From the NCBI GenBank assembly GCA_938045615.1, contig CALIBC010000180.1:186001-250000 (forward strand): a stretch of 64,000 nucleotides of DNA, in the 5' to 3' direction. The translations under genes and the position numbers were made by a program. The notes below the pieces were generated by a model. The model worked only from the letters and a program-made list of their open reading frames with translations, made no database searches and was not told where the DNA came from. Shown here piece by piece: positions 35,795-44,833 of this stretch (position 1 is its first letter; the number at the start of each line of letters is the position of its first letter). This DNA is from an uncultured Clostridia bacterium (GTDB lineage: Bacteria; Bacillota; Clostridia; Peptostreptococcales; Anaerovoracaceae).

Positions 35795-35837
35795 TTGCCA
35801 TAAACAATGAATATGGTAGAATACTTAAACAATGAAT
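35795..35837 (+). promoter_or_regulatory. uvsE promoter with 12-bp direct repeats
   Basis: TTGCCA (35795-35800) and TAGAAT (35817-35822) are 16 bases apart. TAAACAATGAAT occurs at 35801-35812 (in the spacer) and at 35826-35837 (over the start region), a spacing of 25 bases. This is a likely operator pair. Confidence 0.6.
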
Positions 35838-35883
35838 GTATTTTTAATGAGACTTACAGGGCTAAATAAAGAGGTGACAGAAT

Positions 35884-37137
35884 ATGGCGATCGGATATGC
35901 CTGCTTAACGGTTGGAGTGGAGGGCGTAAAATTCAAAACCTGCCGTAAAGACAATGCTCATGAAGCCAAGTTAAAAGAAATAATTGCCTTTAATTTGGTG
36001 TCATTGGATAGAATGTTGGACTATAATATTTTAAACGGTATTGGATTGATGAGAATCACTTCGGATATCATTCCCTTTGGTTCGCATCCCGTAAATCAAT
36101 TGAAATGGTGGGATATATATCGGAAAGAGCTGTTTCTTCTGGGTGAAAAAGCGAAAAAAAACAACATCCGTCTTTCAATGCATCCCGGGCAATATACAGT
36201 ACTCAATTCACCCAAGGCGGAGGTTGTGAAAAAAGCCGTGGACGATCTTATGTACCATGCACGGTTTTTGGATAGTCTCGGTCTTTCTTGCAAAAGTAAA
36301 ATGATTCTTCATGTAGGCGGTGCATATGGCAATAAAAATGATGCGCTCGACCGATTTGCAAAGAATTATGTAAAACTGGATCAAAGGATTAAAGACAGAC
36401 TCGTAATAGAAAACGATGACAAGATATTCAATATAGATGAGGCCCTCAATTTAGGTCTTGACCTAGGCATTCCTGTTATCTACGACAATCTACACAATAA
36501 GGTGAACCCGAGCGGAGATGAAAGCGATAAATACTGGATTGAAAAGACAGGAAAAACCTGGACCGAAAAAGATGGCAGACAGAAAATCCACTACTCTTTG
36601 CAGGATGAGAGCAAAAAACAGGGGTCACATTCCGCAACCATTGACGCCCGTATATTCTCGGAGTTTTACAGAAAAAACGACGGGAGCAAAATTGATATTA
36701 TGCTGGAGGTGAAAGATAAAAATCTTTCGGCGGTTAAATGCATAAATGCAGTGGAAAAATCCGATATTGGTGTCCTTGAAAAGGAATGGGCAAGATATAA
36801 ATACCTTGTACTTGAACATTCCCCGGCAATTTATAGCGAAATAAGGAAACTGTTGAAAGATAAAGAGACTTATCCGGTTCTGGAATTTTATGCATTGATA
36901 GACAGGGCGCTTGCAAAGGATGTTGAGCCCGGGTACGCAGTTAATGCGGCAGAACACATTTGGGGATATTTTGGAAAAACTGCCGATAAAAAGACTAAGG
37001 ATAGAGTTCTAGATCATATTTCCAAGGTGGCGGAGGGCACTAAATCCGGGCAGCTCAAGAAACTTCTGTGGAAGTTGTCACAGGAGTATGGGCAAAGATA
37101 TTTGTTGGAAAGCTTGTACTTTAAGGATGTTTTGTAA
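35884..37137 (+). CDS. uvsE: UV damage endonuclease UvsE
   Basis: UvsE nicks DNA 5' of pyrimidine dimers and other lesions. The 417-residue TIM-barrel protein has family stretches MRITSDIIPFGSHP, RLSMHPGQYTVLNSP, MILHVGGAYGNK, LVIENDDK and PVIYDNLHNKVNP, which include the metal-binding Glu, Asp and His residues. The C-terminal 100 residues extend beyond the barrel. ATG follows AGAGGTGAC. It has its own promoter. The 250-base gap after it holds the glyA promoter and nothing else recognised. Confidence 0.93.
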   Translation: MAIGYACLTVGVEGVKFKTCRKDNAHEAKLKEIIAFNLVSLDRMLDYNILNGIGLMRITSDIIPFGSHPVNQLKWWDIYRKELFLLGEKAKKNNIRLSMHPGQYTVLNSPKAEVVKKAVDDLMYHARFLDSLGLSCKSKMILHVGGAYGNKNDALDRFAKNYVKLDQRIKDRLVIENDDKIFNIDEALNLGLDLGIPVIYDNLHNKVNPSGDESDKYWIEKTGKTWTEKDGRQKIHYSLQDESKKQGSHSATIDARIFSEFYRKNDGSKIDIMLEVKDKNLSAVKCINAVEKSDIGVLEKEWARYKYLVLEHSPAIYSEIRKLLKDKETYPVLEFYALIDRALAKDVEPGYAVNAAEHIWGYFGKTADKKTKDRVLDHISKVAEGTKSGQLKKLLWKLSQEYGQRYLLESLYFKDVL

Positions 37138-37303
37138 TTCTGATAAAAGTGTTGTGCTTCGATCGGCAGAAAGACTTAACAAGTTAATTACCAAAGCAGG
37201 ATCCGCAAGGTCAATTTTTACCGATTCAAAAACTTTAATTATTCCATAATGTTCTCCTATATCTCTACCGACCATGCTATTTTCCTGTATCTCTCCCGTG
37301 TGC

Positions 37304-37332
37304 TTGTAACCTCATATAAGGTTTGATATAAT
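37304..37332 (+). promoter_or_regulatory. glyA operon promoter
   Basis: TTGTAA (37304-37309) and a consensus TATAAT (37327-37332) are 17 bases apart, about 55 bases before the glyA start. It is the only strong promoter seen for the long housekeeping run downstream. Confidence 0.75.
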
Positions 37333-37387
37333 GAGTGGCGGTATTGAGATTGAAAGAAGAGTGCTTTGAGAGCGACAGGAGGCATGA

Positions 37388-38647
37388 ATGTTAAAAAAAG
37401 ACGGAAGAGACGACAGTAATTATAATGTGGACAATTTTGAGTTCATAAAAAAGACTTCGCCCAAGGTGGGGGAGTTTATTGAGAAAGAGTACAACAGACA
37501 AAAGAACAACGTGGAACTCATAGCTTCGGAAAATTACTGTTCGGAAGCGGTTCTTGCGGCGTGCGGAAGTTGCCTTTCATGGAAGTATGCGGAGGGCTAT
37601 CCGTATGTAAGAACCTCGGGAAACAAAGGCAGATATTACGGAGGAACGGAGTTTGTCGACGGTCTTGAGGAGTACTGTTGCGATGTCTGGAAAAAAGTAT
37701 TTGACACAGACTATCACGTCAATGTGCAGCCTCACTCGGGATCACAGGCAAACTTTGCGGCATTCAAGGCACTCATAGAACCCGGCGACACCATACTCTC
37801 TCTCAGTCTTGACAATGGAGGTCATCTTACGCACGGCTCGTCGGTAAACTTCAGCGGAAAGCTATACGATGTTCAGTTTTATGATGTGGATGACAGAGGC
37901 TACATAGACATGGAGGATGTCAGAAAAAAAGCCCTTGAGCTGCGTCCAAAACTCATTTTAACGGGAGCAAGCGCATACGCGAGAATTATAGATTTTAAGG
38001 CATTTGCGGACATAGCAAAGGAAGTGGGTGCCTTTTTTATGGTGGACATGGCACATATCGCAGGGCTGGTTGCCGGAGGCGTGCATCCGAGCCCGTTCGG
38101 ATATGCGGATGTCATAACGACGACCACGCACAAAACGCTCAGAGGGCCAAGAGGCGGTCTGGTGTTCGGAAAACCTGAACTTGCAAAAAAAATTGACAGT
38201 GCAGTGTTCCCTTATGCTCAAGGCGGTCCGTTGGAGCATATAATAGCGGGTAAAGCGGTGTGCGCAGAAGAAGCTCTTGATCCGGGTTTCAAAGATTATG
38301 CAAAAAAGGTCGTGGAAAATTGCGCCGCACTCTGCGACGAATTCATCAAACTAGGGTATAAGGTGGTGACCGGCGGAACAGACAATCACGTGTTTCTTCT
38401 CAACCTGTCGGAGTTTCCGTTCAGCGGTAGAGACCTGCAGGAGAGATGTGACGAGAAAGGGATCACTTTGAATAAAAATGCGGTTCCTAACGATCAACGT
38501 TCGCCTATGCAGACCAGCGGAGTGCGTATAGGAACGGCGCCTATGACAACAAGAGACTTTGAGGCGGAGGATTTTCGCGAAGTTGCGAGAAGAATCGACC
38601 AAATAATAAAAGAGCTTGATGCGGAAAAGAGAGCGGAAGAAAAATAA
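37388..38647 (+). CDS. glyA: Serine hydroxymethyltransferase
   Basis: This PLP enzyme interconverts serine and glycine with tetrahydrofolate and feeds one-carbon units. The 419-residue protein has VELIASENYCSEAVL, the substrate loop NKGRYYGGTEFVD, QPHSGSQANFAAFKAL and the PLP-lysine K249 in TTTHKTLRGPRGG. ATG 37388 follows GACAGGAGG. The next gene starts four bases after its stop. Confidence 0.96.
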   Translation: MLKKDGRDDSNYNVDNFEFIKKTSPKVGEFIEKEYNRQKNNVELIASENYCSEAVLAACGSCLSWKYAEGYPYVRTSGNKGRYYGGTEFVDGLEEYCCDVWKKVFDTDYHVNVQPHSGSQANFAAFKALIEPGDTILSLSLDNGGHLTHGSSVNFSGKLYDVQFYDVDDRGYIDMEDVRKKALELRPKLILTGASAYARIIDFKAFADIAKEVGAFFMVDMAHIAGLVAGGVHPSPFGYADVITTTTHKTLRGPRGGLVFGKPELAKKIDSAVFPYAQGGPLEHIIAGKAVCAEEALDPGFKDYAKKVVENCAALCDEFIKLGYKVVTGGTDNHVFLLNLSEFPFSGRDLQERCDEKGITLNKNAVPNDQRSPMQTSGVRIGTAPMTTRDFEAEDFREVARRIDQIIKELDAEKRAEEK

Positions 38648-38651
38648 GATC

Positions 38652-39653
38652 ATGAAAATTCTTTTAGACGGAATGGGCGGTGACCACGCACCCGATGCGA
38701 TAGTAGAGGGGGCTGTGAATGCGGCCAAGGAAATCAAAGATGAGATCGTGCTCATAGGAGAGCAGGATGTCCTTGCGAAATCAATTAAAAAGTGCGGATA
38801 TTCGGGAAACAGGATAAGTACAGTCAATGCTTCGGAAGTTATCAGCAATGAGGAATCACCCGTTCGCGCCATTAGGAGGAAAAAGGATTCCACCACGGTA
38901 GTGGGCATGGAGATGCTGAAAAACGGTCAAGGAGATGTGTTTATTTCGGCAGGTAGCACAGGGGCTTTGCTTGCGGGAAGTCTTCTTCTTCTCGGCAGGA
39001 TAGAGGGGATAGACAGACCGGCTATAGGCACGGTGTATCCCGTTATTGGAAGCGAGCCGTCTCTCCTTATCGACACGGGTGCGAATGCCGAATGCAGAGC
39101 GAAAAATCTGCTGGATTTCGGTATCATGGGCAGTATTTACCTTGAAAAGGTATTGAACAGAGAAAATCCGACCGTTGGACTTGTGAATAACGGCACTGAA
39201 GAAAATAAGGGCACAACCCTTACAAAAGAAGCGCATCGACTTCTTGCGGAAAGCAAGTTGAATTTCATAGGCAACGTGGAGTCAAGAGATCTTCAGGATG
39301 GGGCGTGCGATGTAATAGTGACCGACGGATTTACGGGAAATGTCATAATTAAACTCACGGAAGGAATGGGTTTGATGGTTTTGCGTGAACTGAAAAAGAG
39401 ATTTTTATCAAGCTCAAAGGCAAAACTCGGTGCAATGATGCTCAAAGATCAACTAAGTAAGATTAAGACGGAGTTTGATTATGTTGAGTATGGCGGGGCG
39501 CCTATCCTTGGGGTTAAGGGTGCGGTACTGAAAATGCACGGCTCATCCAATGCGGTGGCGGTAAAACAGACCATACTCAAAGCTCTGCCTTATGTTGAAA
39601 AAAACGTCATAGCTACAATAGAGGAGTTTGTTGAAAAGTATGGGAAGCGATGA
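38652..39653 (+). CDS. plsX: Phosphate acyltransferase PlsX
   Basis: PlsX makes acyl-phosphate from acyl-ACP for phospholipid synthesis and works with PlsY (46152). From ATG 38652 the product is 333 residues, the normal length. Motifs include LDGMGGDHAPDAIVEGA, GDVFISAGSTGALLAG and VTDGFTGNVIIKLTEGMG. It overlaps rnc by 14 bases. The usual neighbours fabD and acpP are not present here. Confidence 0.96.
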   Translation: MKILLDGMGGDHAPDAIVEGAVNAAKEIKDEIVLIGEQDVLAKSIKKCGYSGNRISTVNASEVISNEESPVRAIRRKKDSTTVVGMEMLKNGQGDVFISAGSTGALLAGSLLLLGRIEGIDRPAIGTVYPVIGSEPSLLIDTGANAECRAKNLLDFGIMGSIYLEKVLNRENPTVGLVNNGTEENKGTTLTKEAHRLLAESKLNFIGNVESRDLQDGACDVIVTDGFTGNVIIKLTEGMGLMVLRELKKRFLSSSKAKLGAMMLKDQLSKIKTEFDYVEYGGAPILGVKGAVLKMHGSSNAVAVKQTILKALPYVEKNVIATIEEFVEKYGKR

Positions 39654-40362
39654 GATCTTTTTTGCAGGCGGGTCTCACCTTGAGGATTTTGAAAAAATCA
39701 TAGGATATGAATTTAATGATAAGAAGATTCTTCGGCAAGCTTTGACCCACAGTTCGTACTGCAGTGAGCATGGTCTGGACAGGTTATTGAGCAATGAACG
39801 CCTAGAATTCATGGGCGATGGATATCTGGATGCGATAATCGCCATGGAACTGTACCGTTTGATGCGTGATTCCGCCGAGGGAAGTCTTACAAAGATGAGA
39901 GCGGGAATCGTATGTGAAAAAAGCCTCGGAGAGGTCGGAAAAAAGCTGCAAATAGGCAAATACATCAAGCTTGGCAGAGGTGAAACAAAAAATGGAGGTC
40001 GCCGAAAAATATCCATTATGGCCGATGCGGTCGAGAGCATCATAGGCGCAATTATGCTCGATGAGGGATATGAGGCGACCCGAAGCTTTGTTTTGAGAGA
40101 ATTTACCCCGATAATCAAGCGTGTAATGAGCGGAAATTTCGATCGTGACTGTAAGAGTATGCTACAGGAAACGTTGCATGGAGGAAGAGAGTCCGGAGCC
40201 ATTAAATACATTCTTGATAAAAGCACGGGTCCGGATCACGACAAGACATTTTTTGTCCATGTTGAGTTCAACGGAAGGAAGATGGGTTCGGGCTTTGGAA
40301 AAAGCAAAAAAGAGGCTGAGAACGATGCGGCTTGCAACACTTTAAACGGAGGATATATTTAA
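39640..40362 (+). CDS. rnc: Ribonuclease III
   Basis: RNase III cleaves double-stranded RNA in rRNA and mRNA processing. The 240-residue protein has the nuclease signature SNERLEFMGDGYLDAIIA, with the catalytic Asp kept (the usual sequence is FLGDxxL), the second acidic site ADAVESIIGAIMLDEG, and a C-terminal dsRNA-binding domain (SMLQETLH to ENDAACNTL). ATG 39640 lies inside plsX; the TTG codons at 39628/39631 are alternatives. The stop overlaps the smc start (TAATG). Confidence 0.95.
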   Translation: MGSDEIFFAGGSHLEDFEKIIGYEFNDKKILRQALTHSSYCSEHGLDRLLSNERLEFMGDGYLDAIIAMELYRLMRDSAEGSLTKMRAGIVCEKSLGEVGKKLQIGKYIKLGRGETKNGGRRKISIMADAVESIIGAIMLDEGYEATRSFVLREFTPIIKRVMSGNFDRDCKSMLQETLHGGRESGAIKYILDKSTGPDHDKTFFVHVEFNGRKMGSGFGKSKKEAENDAACNTLNGGYI

Positions 40363-43300
40363 TGTATTTTAAAAGACTGGAAATGCATGGTTTCAAATCA
40401 TTTGCAGAACCTGTCATCATTGATTTTCACGAAGGGGTCACATGCATAGTAGGACCCAACGGGAGCGGCAAAAGCAATATCAGTGACGCGCTGCGGTGGG
40501 TTCTAGGAGAACAGAGTCCCAAGGCATTGCGCGGCGGAAAGATGGAAGAGGTGATTTTCAACGGAACCGAGAGCAGACGCCCAAGGGGAATGGCGGAAGT
40601 GACCCTTGTGATAGACAATTCGACGGGACTTTTGGACATTGAATATAAGGAAGTTGCGATAACGAGAAGGATGTTCAGATCGGGGGAAAGTGAATACCTT
40701 ATAAACGAGAATCCGTGCAGACTCAAAGACATAAGGGGACTGATAATGGACACCGGTATAGGCGTCGACGGATACTCCATAATAGGTCAAGGCAAAATTT
40801 CCGATATAGTGAGCAACAAACCGGAAAGCAGGCGGGAGATATTCGAAGAATCCGCTGGGATAGTTGCATATAAGACGAGAAAACAGGAGACGGAGAGAAA
40901 ACTTGCCGCAACACGAAGCAATTTGGAGAGAATAGACGACATAGTCGTTGAGATAGAAAGCCGCATAGGCGGACTCAAGGAAGACAGCGAAAAGGCGAAG
41001 CGATATATTGAACTCAGAGAGCGTTATCGTGAGCTGGAAATAAATATAATCTTGAGAAACATTGAAACTGCGGACAGACAAAACAGGCAGTATTCGGAGA
41101 ACATAGCCGAACTTTCCGTGCAGCTTGAGGAAACCGCCGAAAAAAGGAAGCTCGCCGACCGTGAATTTCAAAAGGCACGTATCAGAAATGAGGCTTTGGA
41201 CAAACTTTTGGACGGTCTCAACCGCGATCTGATCTCAAACAAGGACAAAGTTAACAGCATTGGCAGTGAGAGCAGGTTGAATCATGAAAAGCTGGTTCAC
41301 CTGAGGCAGGAGGAAGAGCGTTTGAGCGGCGAGGTGGGCGAGATCGCCGAAGCGATTACGATTGCCGAAAAAGAAAACGAAAAACTCGGCGCTGACTTGG
41401 ATCAACTGAAAAAGAATTTACTCGAATCGGAAAGCAGACTGCGGGAAAAGATGAACCTCTATGATTCTGTAAGAAAGGAATCGTCGGGGTTCAGTGAGAA
41501 GATAGACGACAACAACGAGAAAATAATGACACTCAGCGGCGAAGCCGCGGCAAAAAAGAGTGAGGCCGTCAGCTATCAAAGTTACCGGCGCACCCTCGAT
41601 GAGAGGAGAGAGCGGCTGGCATGCGAGGTTGAGAAACTCAAGGAGGAACTTTTCGATAGAAAAAAAGAGCTGGAGGAGAAACGCCGGGAAACGGATAAAC
41701 TCTTAAATCAGCAGCTAAAATTCAAGGCTGATGCGGCGGAGAGAGGCAGCAAACTCAGAGATCTTAAGATCAATGAATCAAGTGTGCGTGAAAAACTGGA
41801 ACAACTTAAACTGAATCATAGCCGCACGGAATCCAGGCTTCATACGATGCAGGAAATGGAGCAGAATTACGATGGCTACAATTATGCGGTAAAGTATATA
41901 ATGAGATCCGGGATACGCGGTATTGAAGGTGTGGTCGGCGAAATGATAAAGGTGCCCGCAGGCCTTGAAACCGCTATAGAAACGGCTTTGGGAGCGGCGA
42001 TGCAAAATATCGTTGTGGAGGACGATATATGTGCCAAAAAAGCGATAACGGCGCTGAAGGTCAGCCAATCGGGACGATTGACTTTTTTGCCGGTAAGTTC
42101 GGTTCACTCAAAAAAAACGAATACGGATGGGAATCTGAGGGACAAAAGCGGATTTTGCGGAATGGGTTCTGAACTGATAGGCTTCGATGAAAAATTCAGG
42201 GACGTGTTTGAATATCTGCTGGGCAGAGTGGCCGTGGTGAAGGATCTGAATGCCGCTATAGCAATGTCAAAAACGGTCATCCGGAATGTACGATTCGTCA
42301 CCTTGGACGGTGAAGTTATAAATTCAGGAGGAGCTATCACCGGTGGACGATACAAAAACAGATCCGCAAATCTTTTGGAGCGAAAAAATGAAATTTCAGC
42401 CCTAAAAGAAAAAATGAATTCTCATGACATGGAGATTGCGAATGCGGAAAGGCAACTGGAAGATGTTCTCAATGTAATTGATAAGGTTGATTTTCTCATA
42501 AAAAGCGATGAGGAGAAGATAAAAAGCGGTGAGATGACCGCGGCAAGAAGCAAGGAAAGCATAATACATCTTGAAACTGCGATCGCTGAACACGAAAAGA
42601 GCATAGAAAAAGACGTCAGGGAGATGGAGCAAATAGACAAAGACCTGGCGGAAATGAGCGTGATCATCGAAAAGATAGAGCAGGAGAGCAGAATTACCGA
42701 GTCAGAAATAGATAAAATCGGCAAAGAAACGGGCGACCTTATGCGCATGCACAAGGAGAACCGAGACTCTATGGAGATGGCTAACAAAGCGATTACGGAT
42801 GCGAGGATAGATACAAACCTGCGGCGCGAGAAAAGTTCCAATCTCATGGAAGAAATAAAGAAAAACGAAGAGCGGATATCGAGCCTTAGACAGCAATCTG
42901 AGCTTAAAGTTGACAAACTTTCCGATGTCAGAAGCGAGAAAGCCGAATTGGAACGCGGTAACGACGGTAGCGATGCTGAGCTCGAAATTTTAAATGCGAA
43001 GATTGAAGAACTGCGAGAAAAGTTGGAACAAGTCACTTTGGAAAAAAGTGAGATCTCGAGGAAAACGGATGCGTTGACACGGGATATCGCCGAGTCCGAA
43101 GAAAGCCTCAATATCCGCAAAGATGAGAAGTACCGCCTTGAAATAAAGAAAGCAAAAAATGAAACTCAATTGGATAATATGAAGGAGAAACTTTGGAATG
43201 AGTTTGAAATCTCATATGCTCAGGCACTGGATCTCAAAAAAGAGGATTTCGCAATGTCTTCATCCGTAAAGGAGAGCAGAGAAATTCGCAACGAACTTCG

Positions 43301-43922
43301 TGAGATAGGCGATGTGAATGTGGGGGCAATTGAGGAATATAGCAGTGTGAGCGAGCGTTACAAGTTTACCACTGAACAGCGAGAGGATGTTATCATCGCC
43401 GTGAACGAGCTTGAATCTCTTGCAAATAACCTCGATAAGACGATAATCAATTCTTTCAAAGAAAATTTCAACAAAGTGGAAGAGAATTTTGAAACGGTTT
43501 TTGAGGAGCTTTTCGGAGGAGGACATGCTGAACTTAGGCTTGAGGACGAGAAAAATCCTTTGGAATCGGGTATTGAAATAGTCGCACAGCCTCCGGGGAA
43601 AAAATTGCAGAACATAAATTTGATGTCGGGGGGAGAAAAGACCATGACCGCAATAGCCTTGACCTTTGCAGTGCTCAAGACAAGACCGACGCCGTTTTGC
43701 ATTTTGGACGAGGTCGAAGCTGCCTTGGATGACAAGAACATAGATAAGTTCTCGCGTTACCTGAAGAAGTTCTCATCGACACAGTTTACACTGATAACCC
43801 ACCAGAAAGCGACGATGGAGCATGCGGATGTACTGTATGGAATAACCATGCCCGAACGCGGGATATCGAAAACACTAAGCCTGAGAATGGGCGATTATGA
43901 TCCGGATGAATACACGAGTTAG
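40362..43922 (+). CDS. smc: Chromosome segregation ATPase SMC
   Basis: SMC organises and segregates the chromosome with ScpA/ScpB. From ATG 40362 the product is 1186 residues. It has an N-terminal head with Walker A GPNGSGKSN (about 32-40), a long coiled coil, a hinge (about 510-670; GVVGEMIKVPAGLETAIETA), a second coiled coil and a C-terminal head with signature LMSGGEKTMTAIALTF and Walker B CILDEVEAALDD. ATG follows CGGAGG. Order rnc-smc-ftsY is common in Bacillota. Confidence 0.97.
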   Translation: MYFKRLEMHGFKSFAEPVIIDFHEGVTCIVGPNGSGKSNISDALRWVLGEQSPKALRGGKMEEVIFNGTESRRPRGMAEVTLVIDNSTGLLDIEYKEVAITRRMFRSGESEYLINENPCRLKDIRGLIMDTGIGVDGYSIIGQGKISDIVSNKPESRREIFEESAGIVAYKTRKQETERKLAATRSNLERIDDIVVEIESRIGGLKEDSEKAKRYIELRERYRELEINIILRNIETADRQNRQYSENIAELSVQLEETAEKRKLADREFQKARIRNEALDKLLDGLNRDLISNKDKVNSIGSESRLNHEKLVHLRQEEERLSGEVGEIAEAITIAEKENEKLGADLDQLKKNLLESESRLREKMNLYDSVRKESSGFSEKIDDNNEKIMTLSGEAAAKKSEAVSYQSYRRTLDERRERLACEVEKLKEELFDRKKELEEKRRETDKLLNQQLKFKADAAERGSKLRDLKINESSVREKLEQLKLNHSRTESRLHTMQEMEQNYDGYNYAVKYIMRSGIRGIEGVVGEMIKVPAGLETAIETALGAAMQNIVVEDDICAKKAITALKVSQSGRLTFLPVSSVHSKKTNTDGNLRDKSGFCGMGSELIGFDEKFRDVFEYLLGRVAVVKDLNAAIAMSKTVIRNVRFVTLDGEVINSGGAITGGRYKNRSANLLERKNEISALKEKMNSHDMEIANAERQLEDVLNVIDKVDFLIKSDEEKIKSGEMTAARSKESIIHLETAIAEHEKSIEKDVREMEQIDKDLAEMSVIIEKIEQESRITESEIDKIGKETGDLMRMHKENRDSMEMANKAITDARIDTNLRREKSSNLMEEIKKNEERISSLRQQSELKVDKLSDVRSEKAELERGNDGSDAELEILNAKIEELREKLEQVTLEKSEISRKTDALTRDIAESEESLNIRKDEKYRLEIKKAKNETQLDNMKEKLWNEFEISYAQALDLKKEDFAMSSSVKESREIRNELREIGDVNVGAIEEYSSVSERYKFTTEQREDVIIAVNELESLANNLDKTIINSFKENFNKVEENFETVFEELFGGGHAELRLEDEKNPLESGIEIVAQPPGKKLQNINLMSGGEKTMTAIALTFAVLKTRPTPFCILDEVEAALDDKNIDKFSRYLKKFSSTQFTLITHQKATMEHADVLYGITMPERGISKTLSLRMGDYDPDEYTS

Positions 43923-43930
43923 GAGGAAAG

Positions 43931-44833
43931 ATGGCTCTTTTATCAAATAAGAAAAAAGGTTTTTTCGGAAGACTTTCGGAGAGAATAAGCGATGCGATTT
44001 TTATGCATCCCAAGATAGATGAAGATGTCATGGATGAGTTAGAAGAGATTCTGATAACATCCGATATAGGCATGGATACCACGATGAAGATAATGGAAGA
44101 TCTGCGAAAGTATATCAAGGATAACAATCTCACAGAGACGTCGGAACTTAGGGAAGGCATTGCGCATATCATCGAGGAACTCATGGAGAAAGGCGACAGA
44201 AACAAGCTGACAAATGAGCATCCCACGGTAATCATGATGATAGGCATAAATGGAGGAGGAAAGACGACGAGTATAGCAAAGCTCGGAAACAGATTGAAGA
44301 ATGAAAACAAAAGCGTGATTTTTGCGGCTGCGGACACGTTTCGCGCCGCTGCCGGAGAGCAGCTCAGAATATGGGGCGAACGTATCGGTATAAGAACCGT
44401 AATGCACAAAGAGGGCGCCGACCCGGGGGCTGTTTTGTTCGATGCGATACAGGCCGCAAAATCAAGGGGAACGGATGTGCTCATAGTTGATACGGCGGGA
44501 AGACTTCAGAATAAGAAGAATCTCATGGATGAACTTGCTAAGATGAACAGAGTAATAGACAGAGAGTTTCCCGAGGCAAAGCGTGAGACACTACTTGTGT
44601 TGGATGCGACAAATGGAAAGAACGCCGTGTCGCAGGCGAGGGAATTCAATCAGGTGGCGGAGATATCGGGTGTAATGATAACAAAACTTGACGGAACCGC
44701 AAAAGGCGGAATTGCGGTTACCATAGCCGATGAATTTGACATGCCGATAAAGTTCATAGGAGTGGGCGAAAAGGTAGGCGATATAGAAGAATTTGATGCC
44801 GCTGAATTTGCCGGAGGTATAATCAATGGATAA
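43931..44833 (+). CDS. ftsY: Signal recognition particle receptor FtsY
   Basis: FtsY docks the signal recognition particle at the membrane. The 300-residue protein has the NG domain with G1 GINGGGKTTSIAKLG, DTFRAAAGEQL, DTAGRLQNKKNLMDEL and the G4 motif TKLDGTAKGG, ending in GVGEKVGDIEEFDA. It lacks the long acidic A domain, as in many Gram-positives. It starts eight bases after smc and overlaps der by eight bases. Confidence 0.97.
   Translation: MALLSNKKKGFFGRLSERISDAIFMHPKIDEDVMDELEEILITSDIGMDTTMKIMEDLRKYIKDNNLTETSELREGIAHIIEELMEKGDRNKLTNEHPTVIMMIGINGGGKTTSIAKLGNRLKNENKSVIFAAADTFRAAAGEQLRIWGERIGIRTVMHKEGADPGAVLFDAIQAAKSRGTDVLIVDTAGRLQNKKNLMDELAKMNRVIDREFPEAKRETLLVLDATNGKNAVSQAREFNQVAEISGVMITKLDGTAKGGIAVTIADEFDMPIKFIGVGEKVGDIEEFDAAEFAGGIING

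Noticed and set aside
37078..37275. Minus-strand frame of 65 codons after uvsE with AGGA before its ATG
   Set aside because: It overlaps the uvsE 3' end, matches no family I know, and has no promoter or terminator; too weak to call a gene.
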